9,485 bases of DNA. Origin: Lachnospiraceae bacterium (lineage in GTDB: Bacteria > Bacillota > Clostridia > Lachnospirales > Lachnospiraceae). The DNA lies in the NCBI GenBank assembly GCA_021199395.1, contig JAJQIE010000130.1:1-9485 (forward strand). Reading direction: 5' to 3'. Numbering within the stretch: position 1 is the first letter of the stretch; every line of letters starts with the position of its first letter. The notes under the pieces were generated by a model. That model was not told the DNA's origin. It made no database searches and saw only the letters and a list, made by a program, of their open reading frames with translations. The translations under genes were made by a program, and so were the position numbers. Positions 1 through 7,024 of the stretch are shown here, one piece after another.

Positions 1-324
1 AATCAGGATCGCCAGGAAAAACCGGAGCGGCACAAAAGAAATACTCTCCGCCGTACACTTTGAGAAAAATGCGCTCGCAAACGCGCCAACGCACATAAAG
101 CCCGCGTGCCCAAGGCTGAGCTCTCCGGAAATCCCAACCACCAGATTGAGTGAAAGCGCAAGGATTACATACACACAGATCGGAACCAGAAGGCCGGAAA
201 GTAGACTCGACAGATTCCCTGAGGACTGCCACGCCTGCATAATTGCAAACGCAAGAATCACAAGCGCATAGGTGATCAGATTGCTCTGCAGATTTTTTTT
301 CTTCATTTTTTTTACTTTTTCCAT
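1..324 (-). CDS. livM: Branched-chain amino acid ABC transporter permease LivM (partial, N-terminal part)
   Basis: Membrane permease of a high-affinity leucine/isoleucine/valine-type importer, pairing with LivH. Only the first 108 codons are present; the gene runs off the left edge. The translation begins MEKVKKMKKKNLQSNLITYA, then a hydrophobic helix, a short polar stretch, and a second hydrophobic segment leading into LSLNLVVGISGELSLGHAGF, the conserved LivM signature (family members have L-x-LN-x-VVG-x-x-G-x-L-x-LG). I chose the ATG at 324 because an AGGGCGG ribosome binding site overlaps the livH stop codon just upstream. An in-frame ATG at 306 has no such site. It follows livH by 10 bases, so the two are translationally coupled. 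Identification as a LivM-type permease is firm; the exact substrate is inferred from the family. Confidence 0.9.
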   Translation of the reverse strand, partial: MEKVKKMKKKNLQSNLITYALVILAFAIMQAWQSSGNLSSLLSGLLVPICVYVILALSLNLVVGISGELSLGHAGFMCVGAFASAFFSKCTAESISFVPLRFFLAILI

Positions 325-334
325 GAGCGCCGCC

Positions 335-1219
335 CTACACTTTCTCTTGAATCTGCTTACCAAACAATCCGGTAGGCTTCACCAGAAGCACAATGATCAA
401 CACGCCAAATACGATCGCGTCCGCGAGCTGAGAAGAGATATAAGCTTTTCCCAGGATCTCTATCACACCGAGAAGGATACCCCCGATCATAGCGCCCGGT
501 ATAGAACCGATACCGCCGAAAACAGCCGCCACAAAGGCTTTAATACCCGGCATGGAACCGGTATACGGGGTCAGGGAGGGATACGCGGAGCAGAGCAGAA
601 CGCCCGCGATCGCGGCAAGGCCGGAGCCGATGGCAAAGGTCAGGGCGATCGTCCCATTGACATTGATTCCCATAAGCTGCGCGGCTCCCTTATCCTCCGA
701 TACCGCACGCATTGCCTGTCCCGGCTTTGATTTGTTAATAAAGGTCGTCAGCACAATCATAATGACGACACTGCTTGCGATCGTCACCATTGTTGTCCCG
801 GAAATCGTCAGCGCGCCGTCGGCCAGCTTCAGGCTCGGCAGATTGACTACAGACTGAAAGCTCTTAGGCGTAGAACCGAAGATAAGAAGGACAACATTCT
901 GCAGCAGATAGCTGACGCCAATCGCCGTGATCAGCACCGCCAGAGGAGAAGCCGCCTCCAGCAGAGGCCGATACGCGACCGTCTCAATTGCAATTCCCAG
1001 CACTGTGCATACCACAACAGCTACAAGCACCGCCAGCAGCGGATTGCCGCCATAATACATCATAATCGAAAACGCGGCATAACCGCCGACCATGATTACG
1101 TCTCCATGCGCGAAATTCAGCATTTTCGCTATGCCATATACCATGGTATAGCCAAGTGCAATTATGGCATATACACTGCCGAGACTTATACCATTTATCA
1201 GATAGGAAATAAAACTCAT
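335..1219 (-). CDS. livH: Branched-chain amino acid ABC transporter permease LivH
   Basis: Integral membrane permease of 294 residues, the usual size for LivH. It forms the translocation pore with LivM and takes amino acids handed over by the extracellular binding protein. The protein is almost wholly hydrophobic, with about eight membrane spans. Family hallmarks are GYTMVYGIAKMLNFAHGD (residues 23-40, the conserved LNFAHG loop), the YRPL segment, ITAIGVSYLLQN, and AAVFGGIGSIPGAMIGG in the C-terminal third (the coupling-type GGxGxxxGAxxGG region). The start at 1219 is supported by an AGAGGTG ribosome binding site. It lies 185 bases downstream of the binding-protein gene, with a strong hairpin in between, and 10 bases upstream of livM. 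The ATPase genes (livG, livF) are expected beyond the left edge. Confidence 0.95.
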   Translation of the reverse strand: MSFISYLINGISLGSVYAIIALGYTMVYGIAKMLNFAHGDVIMVGGYAAFSIMMYYGGNPLLAVLVAVVVCTVLGIAIETVAYRPLLEAASPLAVLITAIGVSYLLQNVVLLIFGSTPKSFQSVVNLPSLKLADGALTISGTTMVTIASSVVIMIVLTTFINKSKPGQAMRAVSEDKGAAQLMGINVNGTIALTFAIGSGLAAIAGVLLCSAYPSLTPYTGSMPGIKAFVAAVFGGIGSIPGAMIGGILLGVIEILGKAYISSQLADAIVFGVLIIVLLVKPTGLFGKQIQEKV

Positions 1220-1310
1220 TGGACACCTCTAACATTGATTACTGCCCGTAAAAGCAGGCAGGTGAGTCTGACCGTACCATGCGGAAGCACGCCGCATCCG
1301 ATTCTGCGAA

Positions 1311-1340
1311 AACAGGGGGTTGCCCCCGCAACCCCCTGTT
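1311..1340 (-). terminator. Intercistronic hairpin between livJ and livH
   Basis: A perfect 13-bp inverted repeat: AACAGGGGGTTGC at 1311-1323 pairs with GCAACCCCCTGTT at 1328-1340 around a CCCC loop. On the minus strand it is followed only by a short TTTT run, so termination is likely partial. It sits between the binding-protein gene and the permeases. There, such hairpins usually attenuate transcription or protect the upstream message, giving more binding protein than permease. The perfect structure is seen directly; the role is inferred. Confidence 0.7.
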
Positions 1341-1404
1341 GGGCCATGTTCGATTATACCTTCGCAAATAAGGAAAGCAGATCGTTTCGGGCTTTCCCGC
1401 GGGA

Positions 1405-2556
1405 TTACAGTCCTACGTATACGCCGTCCTCAATTACGACTGCCTTAGGACTCTTGGAAACCTCGCCCTCTGCGTCCCATGTCATTCCTGAACCAGTCAG
1501 ACCATCCATCGTGATCTCCTGCATCGCCGCCTGAAGCGCGTCGCTGATCGTAGAAGCATCCGCTTCCGGAGTCAGATCTGTAGTCTCCAGAGCCGTCTTG
1601 ATCGCGTACATACAGTCATAACCATCTGCAGCGAACTGGTTCGGAGTCTCGCCATAAAGATCGGTGTAGGTCGCTACGAAATTCTGAGTCAGCTCATCCT
1701 CTGCGTCCGCGGAGAACGGTGTCAGCAGCATAACGCCCTCTGCCAGAGAGGTATCAAAGCCTTCTACAGAAAGGATACCATCCATACCGTCTACGCCGAA
1801 CCACATCGGGCTGTAGCCCATGGAATCCGCCTGCGTGAATACGATAGAAGCTTCATTGTAATAGAACGGAAGGAATACCAGCTCTGCGCCTGCATCCGAC
1901 ATTGCCTGAATCTGCGCGGAGAAATCCGTCTTGCTGTCAGAAGTAAACGCTTCGTATGCTACAATCTCGAAATCCTGATTTGCAGCCTCTGCCTGGAACG
2001 TAGCAAAAATACCGGATGAATATACATCAGAGCTGTCGTAGATAACGCCAACCTTTGTCACGTCCAGATTCTCGCCGATATACTGTGCGGAAGCAGTTCC
2101 CTGTGCCGGGTCTGTGAAGCACATACGGAATTCATTGGTGCCATAAGAAATGCAGTCCTCAGCAGATGCTGACGGAGTGATCATAAACATATTGTCGTCT
2201 GCCGCAAGCGGAGCAACCGCCAGGCAGGGAGCAGTCGTAACCGTACCGATCAGAGCCTGCATTCCCCAGTCCTTCAGGGTGTTGTACGCGTTTACGGATT
2301 TCTCAGCGTCATGTTCGTCATCCTGTGCGTTGAACTCTACCTGATAGCCATTGATGCCGCCCGCCTCATTGATCTCATCTACCGCGATCTGTACTGCATT
2401 CATAACAGCTGCGCCGTATGCGGATGCCGCGCCGGTCACCGGTCCGATCCCGCCAATCTTCCAGGTCAGATCCTCTTCCGCAGACGCTACGGATGCAAAA
2501 CAGCCGGCAACCATAGCCGCACTGAGTGCTAAGCTCATTACCTTTTTAAACTTCAT
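1405..2556 (-). CDS. livJ: Branched-chain amino acid ABC transporter substrate-binding protein (LivJ-like)
   Basis: Extracellular amino-acid receptor of 383 residues in the type I periplasmic-binding-protein family (Peripla_BP_6). The N-terminus has a signal peptide: MKFKK, a hydrophobic core, then VAGC at residues 16-19. VAGC fits a lipobox, so this may be a lipoprotein anchored at Cys19, although ASA-EE at 24-28 could also serve signal peptidase I. The mature part opens with WKIGGIGPVTGAASAYGAA, typical of the family, followed by AVDEINEAGGINGYQV and GTVTTAPCLAVAPLA. The start at 2556 is chosen over an upstream in-frame ATG at 2613 because AGGAGGAGG lies eight bases before it and the signal peptide begins there. 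It has its own strong promoter and is the first gene of the importer operon. Substrate (branched-chain or other amino acids) is inferred from the linked livH and livM. Confidence 0.93.
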   Translation of the reverse strand: MKFKKVMSLALSAAMVAGCFASVASAEEDLTWKIGGIGPVTGAASAYGAAVMNAVQIAVDEINEAGGINGYQVEFNAQDDEHDAEKSVNAYNTLKDWGMQALIGTVTTAPCLAVAPLAADDNMFMITPSASAEDCISYGTNEFRMCFTDPAQGTASAQYIGENLDVTKVGVIYDSSDVYSSGIFATFQAEAANQDFEIVAYEAFTSDSKTDFSAQIQAMSDAGAELVFLPFYYNEASIVFTQADSMGYSPMWFGVDGMDGILSVEGFDTSLAEGVMLLTPFSADAEDELTQNFVATYTDLYGETPNQFAADGYDCMYAIKTALETTDLTPEADASTISDALQAAMQEITMDGLTGSGMTWDAEGEVSKSPKAVVIEDGVYVGL

Positions 2557-2664
2557 AATAGTACCTCCTCCTGATTTTTCATTATCCGCAGATTTTATCC
2601 ATATCCCGCGCATCCATCCTCGCAGATGCCATAACTGTATGAAAAAAACTGCCCGATACAGTGA

Positions 2665-2693
2665 ATCATACTCACTTCCACTACATTTGTCAA
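2665..2693 (-). promoter_or_regulatory. Sigma-A promoter of the livJ-livH-livM operon
   Basis: On the minus strand, TTGACA (2688-2693) is separated by exactly 17 bases from TATGAT (2665-2670). Transcription would start near 2658 and give a leader of about 100 bases before livJ. In the leader I see only a weak 5-bp hairpin and no recognisable riboswitch. The match is near consensus; activity is inferred. Confidence 0.75.
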
Positions 2694-2774
2694 GAAAATT
2701 TGCTTATTTTATAAGAACATTTGTCCGCGCAGGAAAGACTTGGAAGAGAATCAAGACACGACTCCGATCCTCCG

Positions 2775-2796
2775 GCTTCATCCTTGCTTCATCCTT
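2775..2796. repeat. Two tandem 11-bp repeats at the end of proS
   Basis: The unit GCTTCATCCTT occurs twice without a gap, at 2775-2785 and 2786-2796. The second copy includes two bases of the proS stop codon. It is probably a small local duplication. The rest of the 238-base gap down to livJ contains the livJ promoter and no convincing proS terminator. Confidence 0.6.
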
Positions 2797-4234
2797 AATA
2801 CGCTTTCCCCCAATATACCAGATGCTTTGCCGGCTTTCCGCAGTAAATACAGGTATCGGCAAGCGTTTCCTGCTGAAACGGTATGCAGCGGGAGGTCACG
2901 CCAATCTCTTCCTTGATCGCATCCTCGCATTCCTGGCAGCCGCACCACATCGCTTTGATAAAGCCCGGCTTTCCGTCCGCAATCTGCTTAAATTCTTCCT
3001 TTGTCACAGCGGTATAGGTGTGTGTGTCGCGATGCGCACGCGCCCGCTCCAGCATCTCCCGCTGCATGGTATCCAGCACCTCCGCGATTTTCTCCGGAAG
3101 CTCCTCAATCGCAGCTGTGATTTTCTCTCTCGTATCGCGGCGGACGATCACCGCATTTCCCGCCTCGATGTCCTTAGGGCCAAGCTCCACGCGCACCGGA
3201 ATACCGCGCATCTCCTGTTCCGAAAATTTCCATCCGGGACTCTTCTCCGAATCATCCAGCTTCACGCGCAGACCGCTCTTTATCAGCGCCGCCTTTACCT
3301 CATTTGCCTTATCCAGTACGCCCTCCTGCTGCTGGCGGATCGGAATCACCATCACCTGGGTCGGAGCAATGCGCGGAGGAAGCACCAGCCCGCTGTTATC
3401 TCCATGTACCATAATAATCGCGCCGATCATACGTGTCGTCATTCCCCAGGAGGTCTGATGAACATATTTCAGCGTGTTGTCCTTATCCGCATACTGGATC
3501 TCGAAAGCCTTCGCGAATCCATCCCCGAAATTGTGGCTCGTGCCGGACTGCAGCGCTTTCCCGTCGTGCATCAGCGATTCAATCGTGTAGGTCGCCTCCG
3601 CACCCGCGAACTTTTCCTTATCCGTCTTGCGCCCGCGGATGACCGGAATCGCCAGAACCTCCTCACAGAAATCCGCGTATACATTCAGCATCTGGATCGT
3701 GCGCGCCTCGGCTTCCTCCGCCGTCGCGTGCGCCGTATGCCCCTCCTGCCACAGAAATTCTCTGGACCGCAAAAACGGACGGGTCGTTTTCTCCCAGCGC
3801 ACCACAGAGCACCACTGGTTGTATACCTTTGGCAGATCCCGATAAGAATGAATATCATTTTTATAAAAATCGCAGAACAGCGTCTCCGAAGTCGGCCGTA
3901 CACACATACGCTCCTGCAACGGCTCCAGACCGCCGTGCGTCACCCAAGCCACCTCCGGCGCAAACCCTTCTACGTGGTCCTTTTCTTTCTGAAGCAGACT
4001 CTCCGGAATAAACATAGGAAGATATACGTTCTCCACTCCGGTCTCTTTAAAGCGCCGATCCAGCTCCTTCTGGATATTTTCCCAGATCGCGTAGCCCGCG
4101 GGCTTGATCACCATGCAGCCCTTTACACTCGTGTAATCCGTCAGCTCCGCTTTCTTTACAACATCCGTGTACCACTGGGCAAAATCCTCCTCCATCGAGG
4201 TGATCGACTCCACCAGCTTCTTTTCTTTCGCCAT
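2795..4234 (-). CDS. proS: Proline--tRNA ligase, archaeal/eukaryal type (ProS type 3)
   Basis: Cytoplasmic class II aminoacyl-tRNA synthetase of 479 residues that charges tRNA-Pro with proline. It is the short form without the bacterial editing insertion. Visible parts: motif 1 region near residues 46-76 ([14 protein letters not shown], then VYLPMFIP); motif 2 region near 113-170 (RPTSETLF, then [20 protein letters not shown] and EGHTAH); motif 3 region with [18 protein letters not shown]; an anticodon-binding domain around [15 protein letters not shown]; and a C-terminal zinc-type domain with CGCQEC and CIYC cysteine pairs. It ends in the typical WGKAY. The start at 4234 has an AGGAGGG site seven bases upstream. 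Its promoter gives a leader of only about 24 bases, so no T-box control is possible from that start site. Confidence 0.97.
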   Translation of the reverse strand: MAKEKKLVESITSMEEDFAQWYTDVVKKAELTDYTSVKGCMVIKPAGYAIWENIQKELDRRFKETGVENVYLPMFIPESLLQKEKDHVEGFAPEVAWVTHGGLEPLQERMCVRPTSETLFCDFYKNDIHSYRDLPKVYNQWCSVVRWEKTTRPFLRSREFLWQEGHTAHATAEEAEARTIQMLNVYADFCEEVLAIPVIRGRKTDKEKFAGAEATYTIESLMHDGKALQSGTSHNFGDGFAKAFEIQYADKDNTLKYVHQTSWGMTTRMIGAIIMVHGDNSGLVLPPRIAPTQVMVIPIRQQQEGVLDKANEVKAALIKSGLRVKLDDSEKSPGWKFSEQEMRGIPVRVELGPKDIEAGNAVIVRRDTREKITAAIEELPEKIAEVLDTMQREMLERARAHRDTHTYTAVTKEEFKQIADGKPGFIKAMWCGCQECEDAIKEEIGVTSRCIPFQQETLADTCIYCGKPAKHLVYWGKAY

Positions 4235-4264
4235 AATATTTCCCTCCTGTGAAAACCTGCGTCA

Positions 4265-4293
4265 ATTCTAAAGAAAAGAAGCCGGTTTGTCAA
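4265..4293 (-). promoter_or_regulatory. Sigma-A promoter of proS
   Basis: TTGACA (4288-4293), a 17-base spacer, and TAGAAT (4265-4270) on the minus strand. The predicted transcript starts near 4258, about 24 bases before the proS ATG. It stands back to back with the serA promoter, the two -35 boxes being 29 bases apart. Confidence 0.75.
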
Positions 4294-4322
4294 CAGTTAT
4301 TGAAAAACCGCCCTTATTTTTC

Positions 4323-4351
4323 TTGCACACTTTTTCGCTCTGTGCTACACT
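4323..4351 (+). promoter_or_regulatory. Probable promoter of serA
   Basis: TTGCAC (4323-4328), a 17-base spacer, and TACACT (4346-4351) preceded by TGC, which makes an extended -10. A start near 4358 would place about 350 bases of leader RNA before the serA ATG, covering the whole hairpin-rich region. I saw no better promoter closer to serA. Confidence 0.55.
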
Positions 4352-4366
4352 AATTAATCGACATCT

Positions 4367-4639
4367 TTTACTGTAAAAGCGTCCTCAATGGACAGACTCG
4401 TGACATGCTTGCATGTCTAAGAGGCTGTACATTAGAGAACCAAACCGGTATGAGCAAGTAGCCATTTTTCGAAGAAAAATGTGCGGATTGTGAATACCGG
4501 TGGTGATTGCGAGGCGCTGAACGTCCAGTGGACGTTCGCTTAGCGCCGACCGAAGCGGAGCGTAGATTCCGAAGGAACGAAGCAATCAGCTTTTACATGT
4601 AGTGGTGCTCGCATCAGCGAGCATGGGGATTTACTGTAA
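4367..4639. repeat. Hairpin-rich element flanked by a 10-bp direct repeat in the serA leader
   Basis: The non-coding stretch between proS and serA is packed with perfect inverted repeats. GACATG/CATGTC pairs at 4402-4407 and 4412-4417. ACCGGTAT/ATACCGGT at 4444-4451 and 4494-4501 encloses an 8-bp stem with a GAA loop (4463-4470 with 4474-4481). TGATTGC/GCAATCA (4504-4510 with 4582-4588) encloses GGCGCT/AGCGCC (4513-4518, 4542-4547) and GAACGTCC/GGACGTTC (4519-4526, 4530-4537). A final 7-bp stem lies at 4606-4612/4617-4623. GTAAAAGC (4373-4380) pairs with GCTTTTAC (4589-4596) and closes the whole set. TTTACTGTAA occurs at both edges (4367-4376 and 4630-4639), as a target-site duplication would. 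It could be an inserted miniature repeat, a structured RNA, or both. No family is recognised and no convincing gene lies in it. Confidence 0.55.
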
Positions 4640-4711
4640 TTGTAATTCAAAAGGGGAACCGCTGCTGTGATAGCTTACCACCGCGCGGCTCCGCATACGA
4701 GGAGAAAAGTT

Positions 4712-5878
4712 ATGACAAAAATTTGCTGCCTGAATCCTATCTCGAAGATGGGGACGAACAACCTTACCAGTGATTATGAGCTGACACAGAATCTCAATGA
4801 GGCGGACGCAGTGCTGGTGCGCAGCGCGGATATGCACTCGCTTGAGCTTCCGGAAAGTCTGGTCGCGATTGCCCGCGCCGGCGCCGGGGTGAACAACATC
4901 CCGCTGGATCGCTGCACCGAGCAGGGCATTGTGGTCTTCAACACGCCCGGCGCGAATGCGAATGGCGTGAAAGAGCTGGTGCTCGCCGGTATGCTGCTTG
5001 CCGCCAGAGATATTGACGGCGGGATCCGGTGGGTGGAAGAGAACCGTGAGGATGAAGCCATCGCAAAGGATATGGAAAAAAGTAAAAAAAGCTTTGCCGG
5101 TACCGAACTGAAGGGAAAAACGCTCGGCGTGATCGGCCTGGGCGCTATCGGGATCGAGGTGGCGAACGCCGCGGACGCGCTTGGCATGCACGTCATCGGC
5201 TATGACCCGTACCTTTCGGTGAGCGGCGCGCTTCGTCTGTCCCGTCAGGTAAAGATTGTGGAGACGCCCGGCGCGATTTACGCAAACTGCGACTACATCA
5301 CCCTGCATGTCCCGCTTCTGGACGACACGCGCGGTATGATCAATAAGGAATCCATCAGCATGATGCGCGACGGCACGGTCATCCTGAACTATGCCCGCGA
5401 TCTGCTGGTCAATGACGACGATATGGCCGAGGGGCTTGCCTCCGGACGCATCCGCCGCTACATGACAGATTTCCCGAATCCAAAGACCTGCCATATGAAA
5501 AATGTCATCGCCACCCCGCATCTGGGCGCATCCACCGCAGAGTCCGAGGACAACTGTGCTGTCATGGCAGTCGATGAGCTGCGAGACTATATCGAAACCG
5601 GACGCATCCGCAACTCTGTCAACTATCCGAGCTGCTCCCTGCTGCCTGAAAAATGCGCCTGCCGCATCTGCATCATGAACGTGAACCGCCCGAATATGAT
5701 CGTGAGCGTATCCTCCCTGCTCTCGCGGGAAGGCATCAATATCCCAAACATGGCAAACAAAAGCCGCGGCGACGCTGCCTATACGCTGATCGACTGCGAC
5801 ACCCTCCCGGACGAAGCCGTGATTGACAAAATCCGCGCGATCGACGGAGTAAAGAAAGTGCGCGTCATTTATTACTAA
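4712..5878 (+). CDS. serA: D-3-phosphoglycerate dehydrogenase, short ACT-domain form (SerA)
   Basis: Cytoplasmic NAD-dependent enzyme that oxidises 3-phosphoglycerate to 3-phosphohydroxypyruvate, the first step of serine synthesis; 388 residues. The N-terminal substrate half has RAGAGVNNI (55-63) and NTPGANANGVKELV (77-90). The Rossmann domain has GLGAIG at 142-147 with the NAD-ribose Asp at 165 (GYDPY). Catalytic Arg229 lies in NYARD and His270 in ATPHLGAST. A C-terminal ACT domain (about 318-388) begins RICIMNVNRPNMI and is likely the site of serine feedback. The usual DVFxxEP motif with the catalytic Glu is replaced by TDFPNP (252-257), which lacks that Glu. The start at 4712 has AGGAG seven bases upstream; an in-frame ATG at 4667 has no such site. 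A paralogous 2-hydroxyacid dehydrogenase is possible, but the ACT domain favours SerA. Confidence 0.9.
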   Translation: MTKICCLNPISKMGTNNLTSDYELTQNLNEADAVLVRSADMHSLELPESLVAIARAGAGVNNIPLDRCTEQGIVVFNTPGANANGVKELVLAGMLLAARDIDGGIRWVEENREDEAIAKDMEKSKKSFAGTELKGKTLGVIGLGAIGIEVANAADALGMHVIGYDPYLSVSGALRLSRQVKIVETPGAIYANCDYITLHVPLLDDTRGMINKESISMMRDGTVILNYARDLLVNDDDMAEGLASGRIRRYMTDFPNPKTCHMKNVIATPHLGASTAESEDNCAVMAVDELRDYIETGRIRNSVNYPSCSLLPEKCACRICIMNVNRPNMIVSVSSLLSREGINIPNMANKSRGDAAYTLIDCDTLPDEAVIDKIRAIDGVKKVRVIYY

Positions 5879-5927
5879 GCGTTCCGACCAGACAGTCAAA
5901 ATCTACTCCGTGGTATTTTTCCAACGC

Positions 5928-5964
5928 AAACGGACAGAGAAGTATTTTTCTTCTCTGTCCGTTT
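5928..5964. terminator. Bidirectional terminator between serA and rsmI
   Basis: A perfect 15-bp stem: AAACGGACAGAGAAG at 5928-5942 pairs with CTTCTCTGTCCGTTT at 5950-5964 around a 7-base loop. It lies 49 bases after the serA stop and 14 bases beyond the rsmI stop, which are convergent. The stem ends in TTT when read from either side but no long T run follows, so it is the obvious shared terminator but not a canonical one. Confidence 0.8.
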
Positions 5965-5978
5965 AGTGCGGATACACC

Positions 5979-6914
5979 CTACGTCAGAAGCGCCGCATAC
6001 GCCTCGCGCTTCGAGATTCCCCGGTCTTTCGCCGCCTGCTTGAGCGCGTCCTTGCGATTCATCCCCTGCGCCTCATACATGGCGACGTGCTCCGGGATAC
6101 TCAGCTCCCGCCACTGCATCTGTTCCTCCAGCTCCATCTCCCGGCGGCTGCGCCCTTCCATCACAATCACGCACTCGCCGCGCGGCTCGTTTTCGCGGTA
6201 CCAGGCAAGCGCGCCCTCCAGCGTGGTCGCAAAGACTGTCTCATGTTTTTTCGTCAGCTCCCTGCAGACCGTCGCCCGCCTGTCCCCAAGCGCGTGATAC
6301 AGCTCCTCCAGCGTGCGGACAAGGCGGTGCGGAGCTTCATAGAGGATCACCGTGCGGGTCTCCGTTTTCAATTCTTCGAGGATCCGCTGCCGTTCTTTTT
6401 TCTCCGGCGGAAGAAAAGCCTCAAAGCAGAACCTGCGCGTCGGCAGTCCGGATACAGTCAGAGCCGTCACACAGGCGCACGCGCCCGGCAGAGAAGTGAC
6501 TTCTATACCGGCCTCCATGCAAAGCCGCACCAGATCCTCGCCCGGATCGGAAATCCCCGGCGTCCCGGCGTCCGTAATCAGGGCGATATTACTCCCCGCC
6601 TGCATTTTTTCGATAAGGACATGCGCCTTTTCAATGCGGTTGTATTCGTGATAGCTTGTCATCGGCGTATGAATATCAAAGTGATTTAAAAGCCGGATGC
6701 TGCCCCTGGTGTCCTCCGCGGCAATCAGATCGACCTCCCTGAGCGTGCGCAGGACGCGCATCGTGATATCCTCCAGATTGCCGATCGGGGTGGCGCAAAG
6801 GTAGAGACGTCCCGGTCGCAGCGCCGCCCCTTTTTCACCGGATTCATGCGGAGGTTCGCCCACAGTTCTCCGCACAGATGTTTCTCTGATCTGGTTTGCT
6901 TCCATCATCTGCAC
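5979..6914 (-). CDS. rsmI: 16S rRNA (cytidine-1402-2'-O)-methyltransferase RsmI
   Basis: SAM-dependent tetrapyrrole-methylase-fold enzyme that 2'-O-methylates C1402 in the decoding centre of 16S rRNA; 311 residues. Clear family signatures: GRLYLCATPIGNLEDITMR (35-53), LIAAEDTR (63-70), SYHEYN (87-92), ALITDAGTPGISDPGEDLV (111-129), LPGACACVTALTVSGLPT (142-159) and FEAFLPP near 164-170. The C-terminus KDRGISKREAYAALL is the usual small helical tail. The start is uncertain. A GTG at 6914 lies five bases after AGGGG, while an ATG at 6908 is 11 bases away. Either way about 25-35 residues precede the LYLCATPIGNL strand, more than is usual. It is codirectional with, and 110 bases downstream of, the kinase gene. 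Confidence 0.94.
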   Translation of the reverse strand: MQMMEANQIRETSVRRTVGEPPHESGEKGAALRPGRLYLCATPIGNLEDITMRVLRTLREVDLIAAEDTRGSIRLLNHFDIHTPMTSYHEYNRIEKAHVLIEKMQAGSNIALITDAGTPGISDPGEDLVRLCMEAGIEVTSLPGACACVTALTVSGLPTRRFCFEAFLPPEKKERQRILEELKTETRTVILYEAPHRLVRTLEELYHALGDRRATVCRELTKKHETVFATTLEGALAWYRENEPRGECVIVMEGRSRREMELEEQMQWRELSIPEHVAMYEAQGMNRKDALKQAAKDRGISKREAYAALLT

Positions 6915-6941
6915 AAAATCCCCTACTACTCAATAAATGGT

Positions 6942-6980
6942 TTCATCAAACAGTTTCATTAGACGGATTCATCGGACAGA
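6942..6980. repeat. Three imperfect 13-bp tandem repeats upstream of rsmI
   Basis: Three consecutive 13-base units (6942-6954, 6955-6967, 6968-6980) share the pattern TTCAT followed by a pyrimidine, two purines and AC; adjacent copies differ at a few positions. A fourth, weak copy may follow at 6981-6993. They fill the leader or promoter gap between the kinase gene and rsmI. I see no strong sigma-A promoter in the 110-base gap. Confidence 0.5.
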
Positions 6981-7024
6981 TTCTCCCGATTCCGGGTTCA
7001 GCGCAGCCTCTGGACTTCACGAAA

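Noticed and set aside
1277..1295. Small inverted repeat TGCGG/CCGCA in the livJ-livH gap
   Set aside because: Only five base pairs; it may arise by chance beside the much stronger 13-bp hairpin.
2351..4252. A 633-codon open frame on the plus strand
   Set aside because: It lies antisense to proS and livJ, which have clear family motifs and ribosome binding sites. The translation is Arg/His/Leu-rich with no recognisable domain, typical of a shadow frame.
4385..4585. A 66-codon minus-strand frame inside the hairpin-rich element
   Set aside because: It crosses several perfect stems that better explain the sequence, and has no good ribosome binding site. Similar short frames are likely by-products of a repeat.
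4358..4711. T-box or other known riboswitch controlling serA
   Set aside because: AGGGGAACCGC near 4651-4661 faintly recalls a T-box sequence, but there is no AGGGTGG core, no recognisable Stem I specifier loop, and no terminator with a T run before the gene.
4631..5899. A 422-codon open frame on the minus strand opposite serA
   Set aside because: His/Arg/Val/Asp-rich translation without a domain; it is the shadow of the SerA coding frame and has no ribosome binding site.
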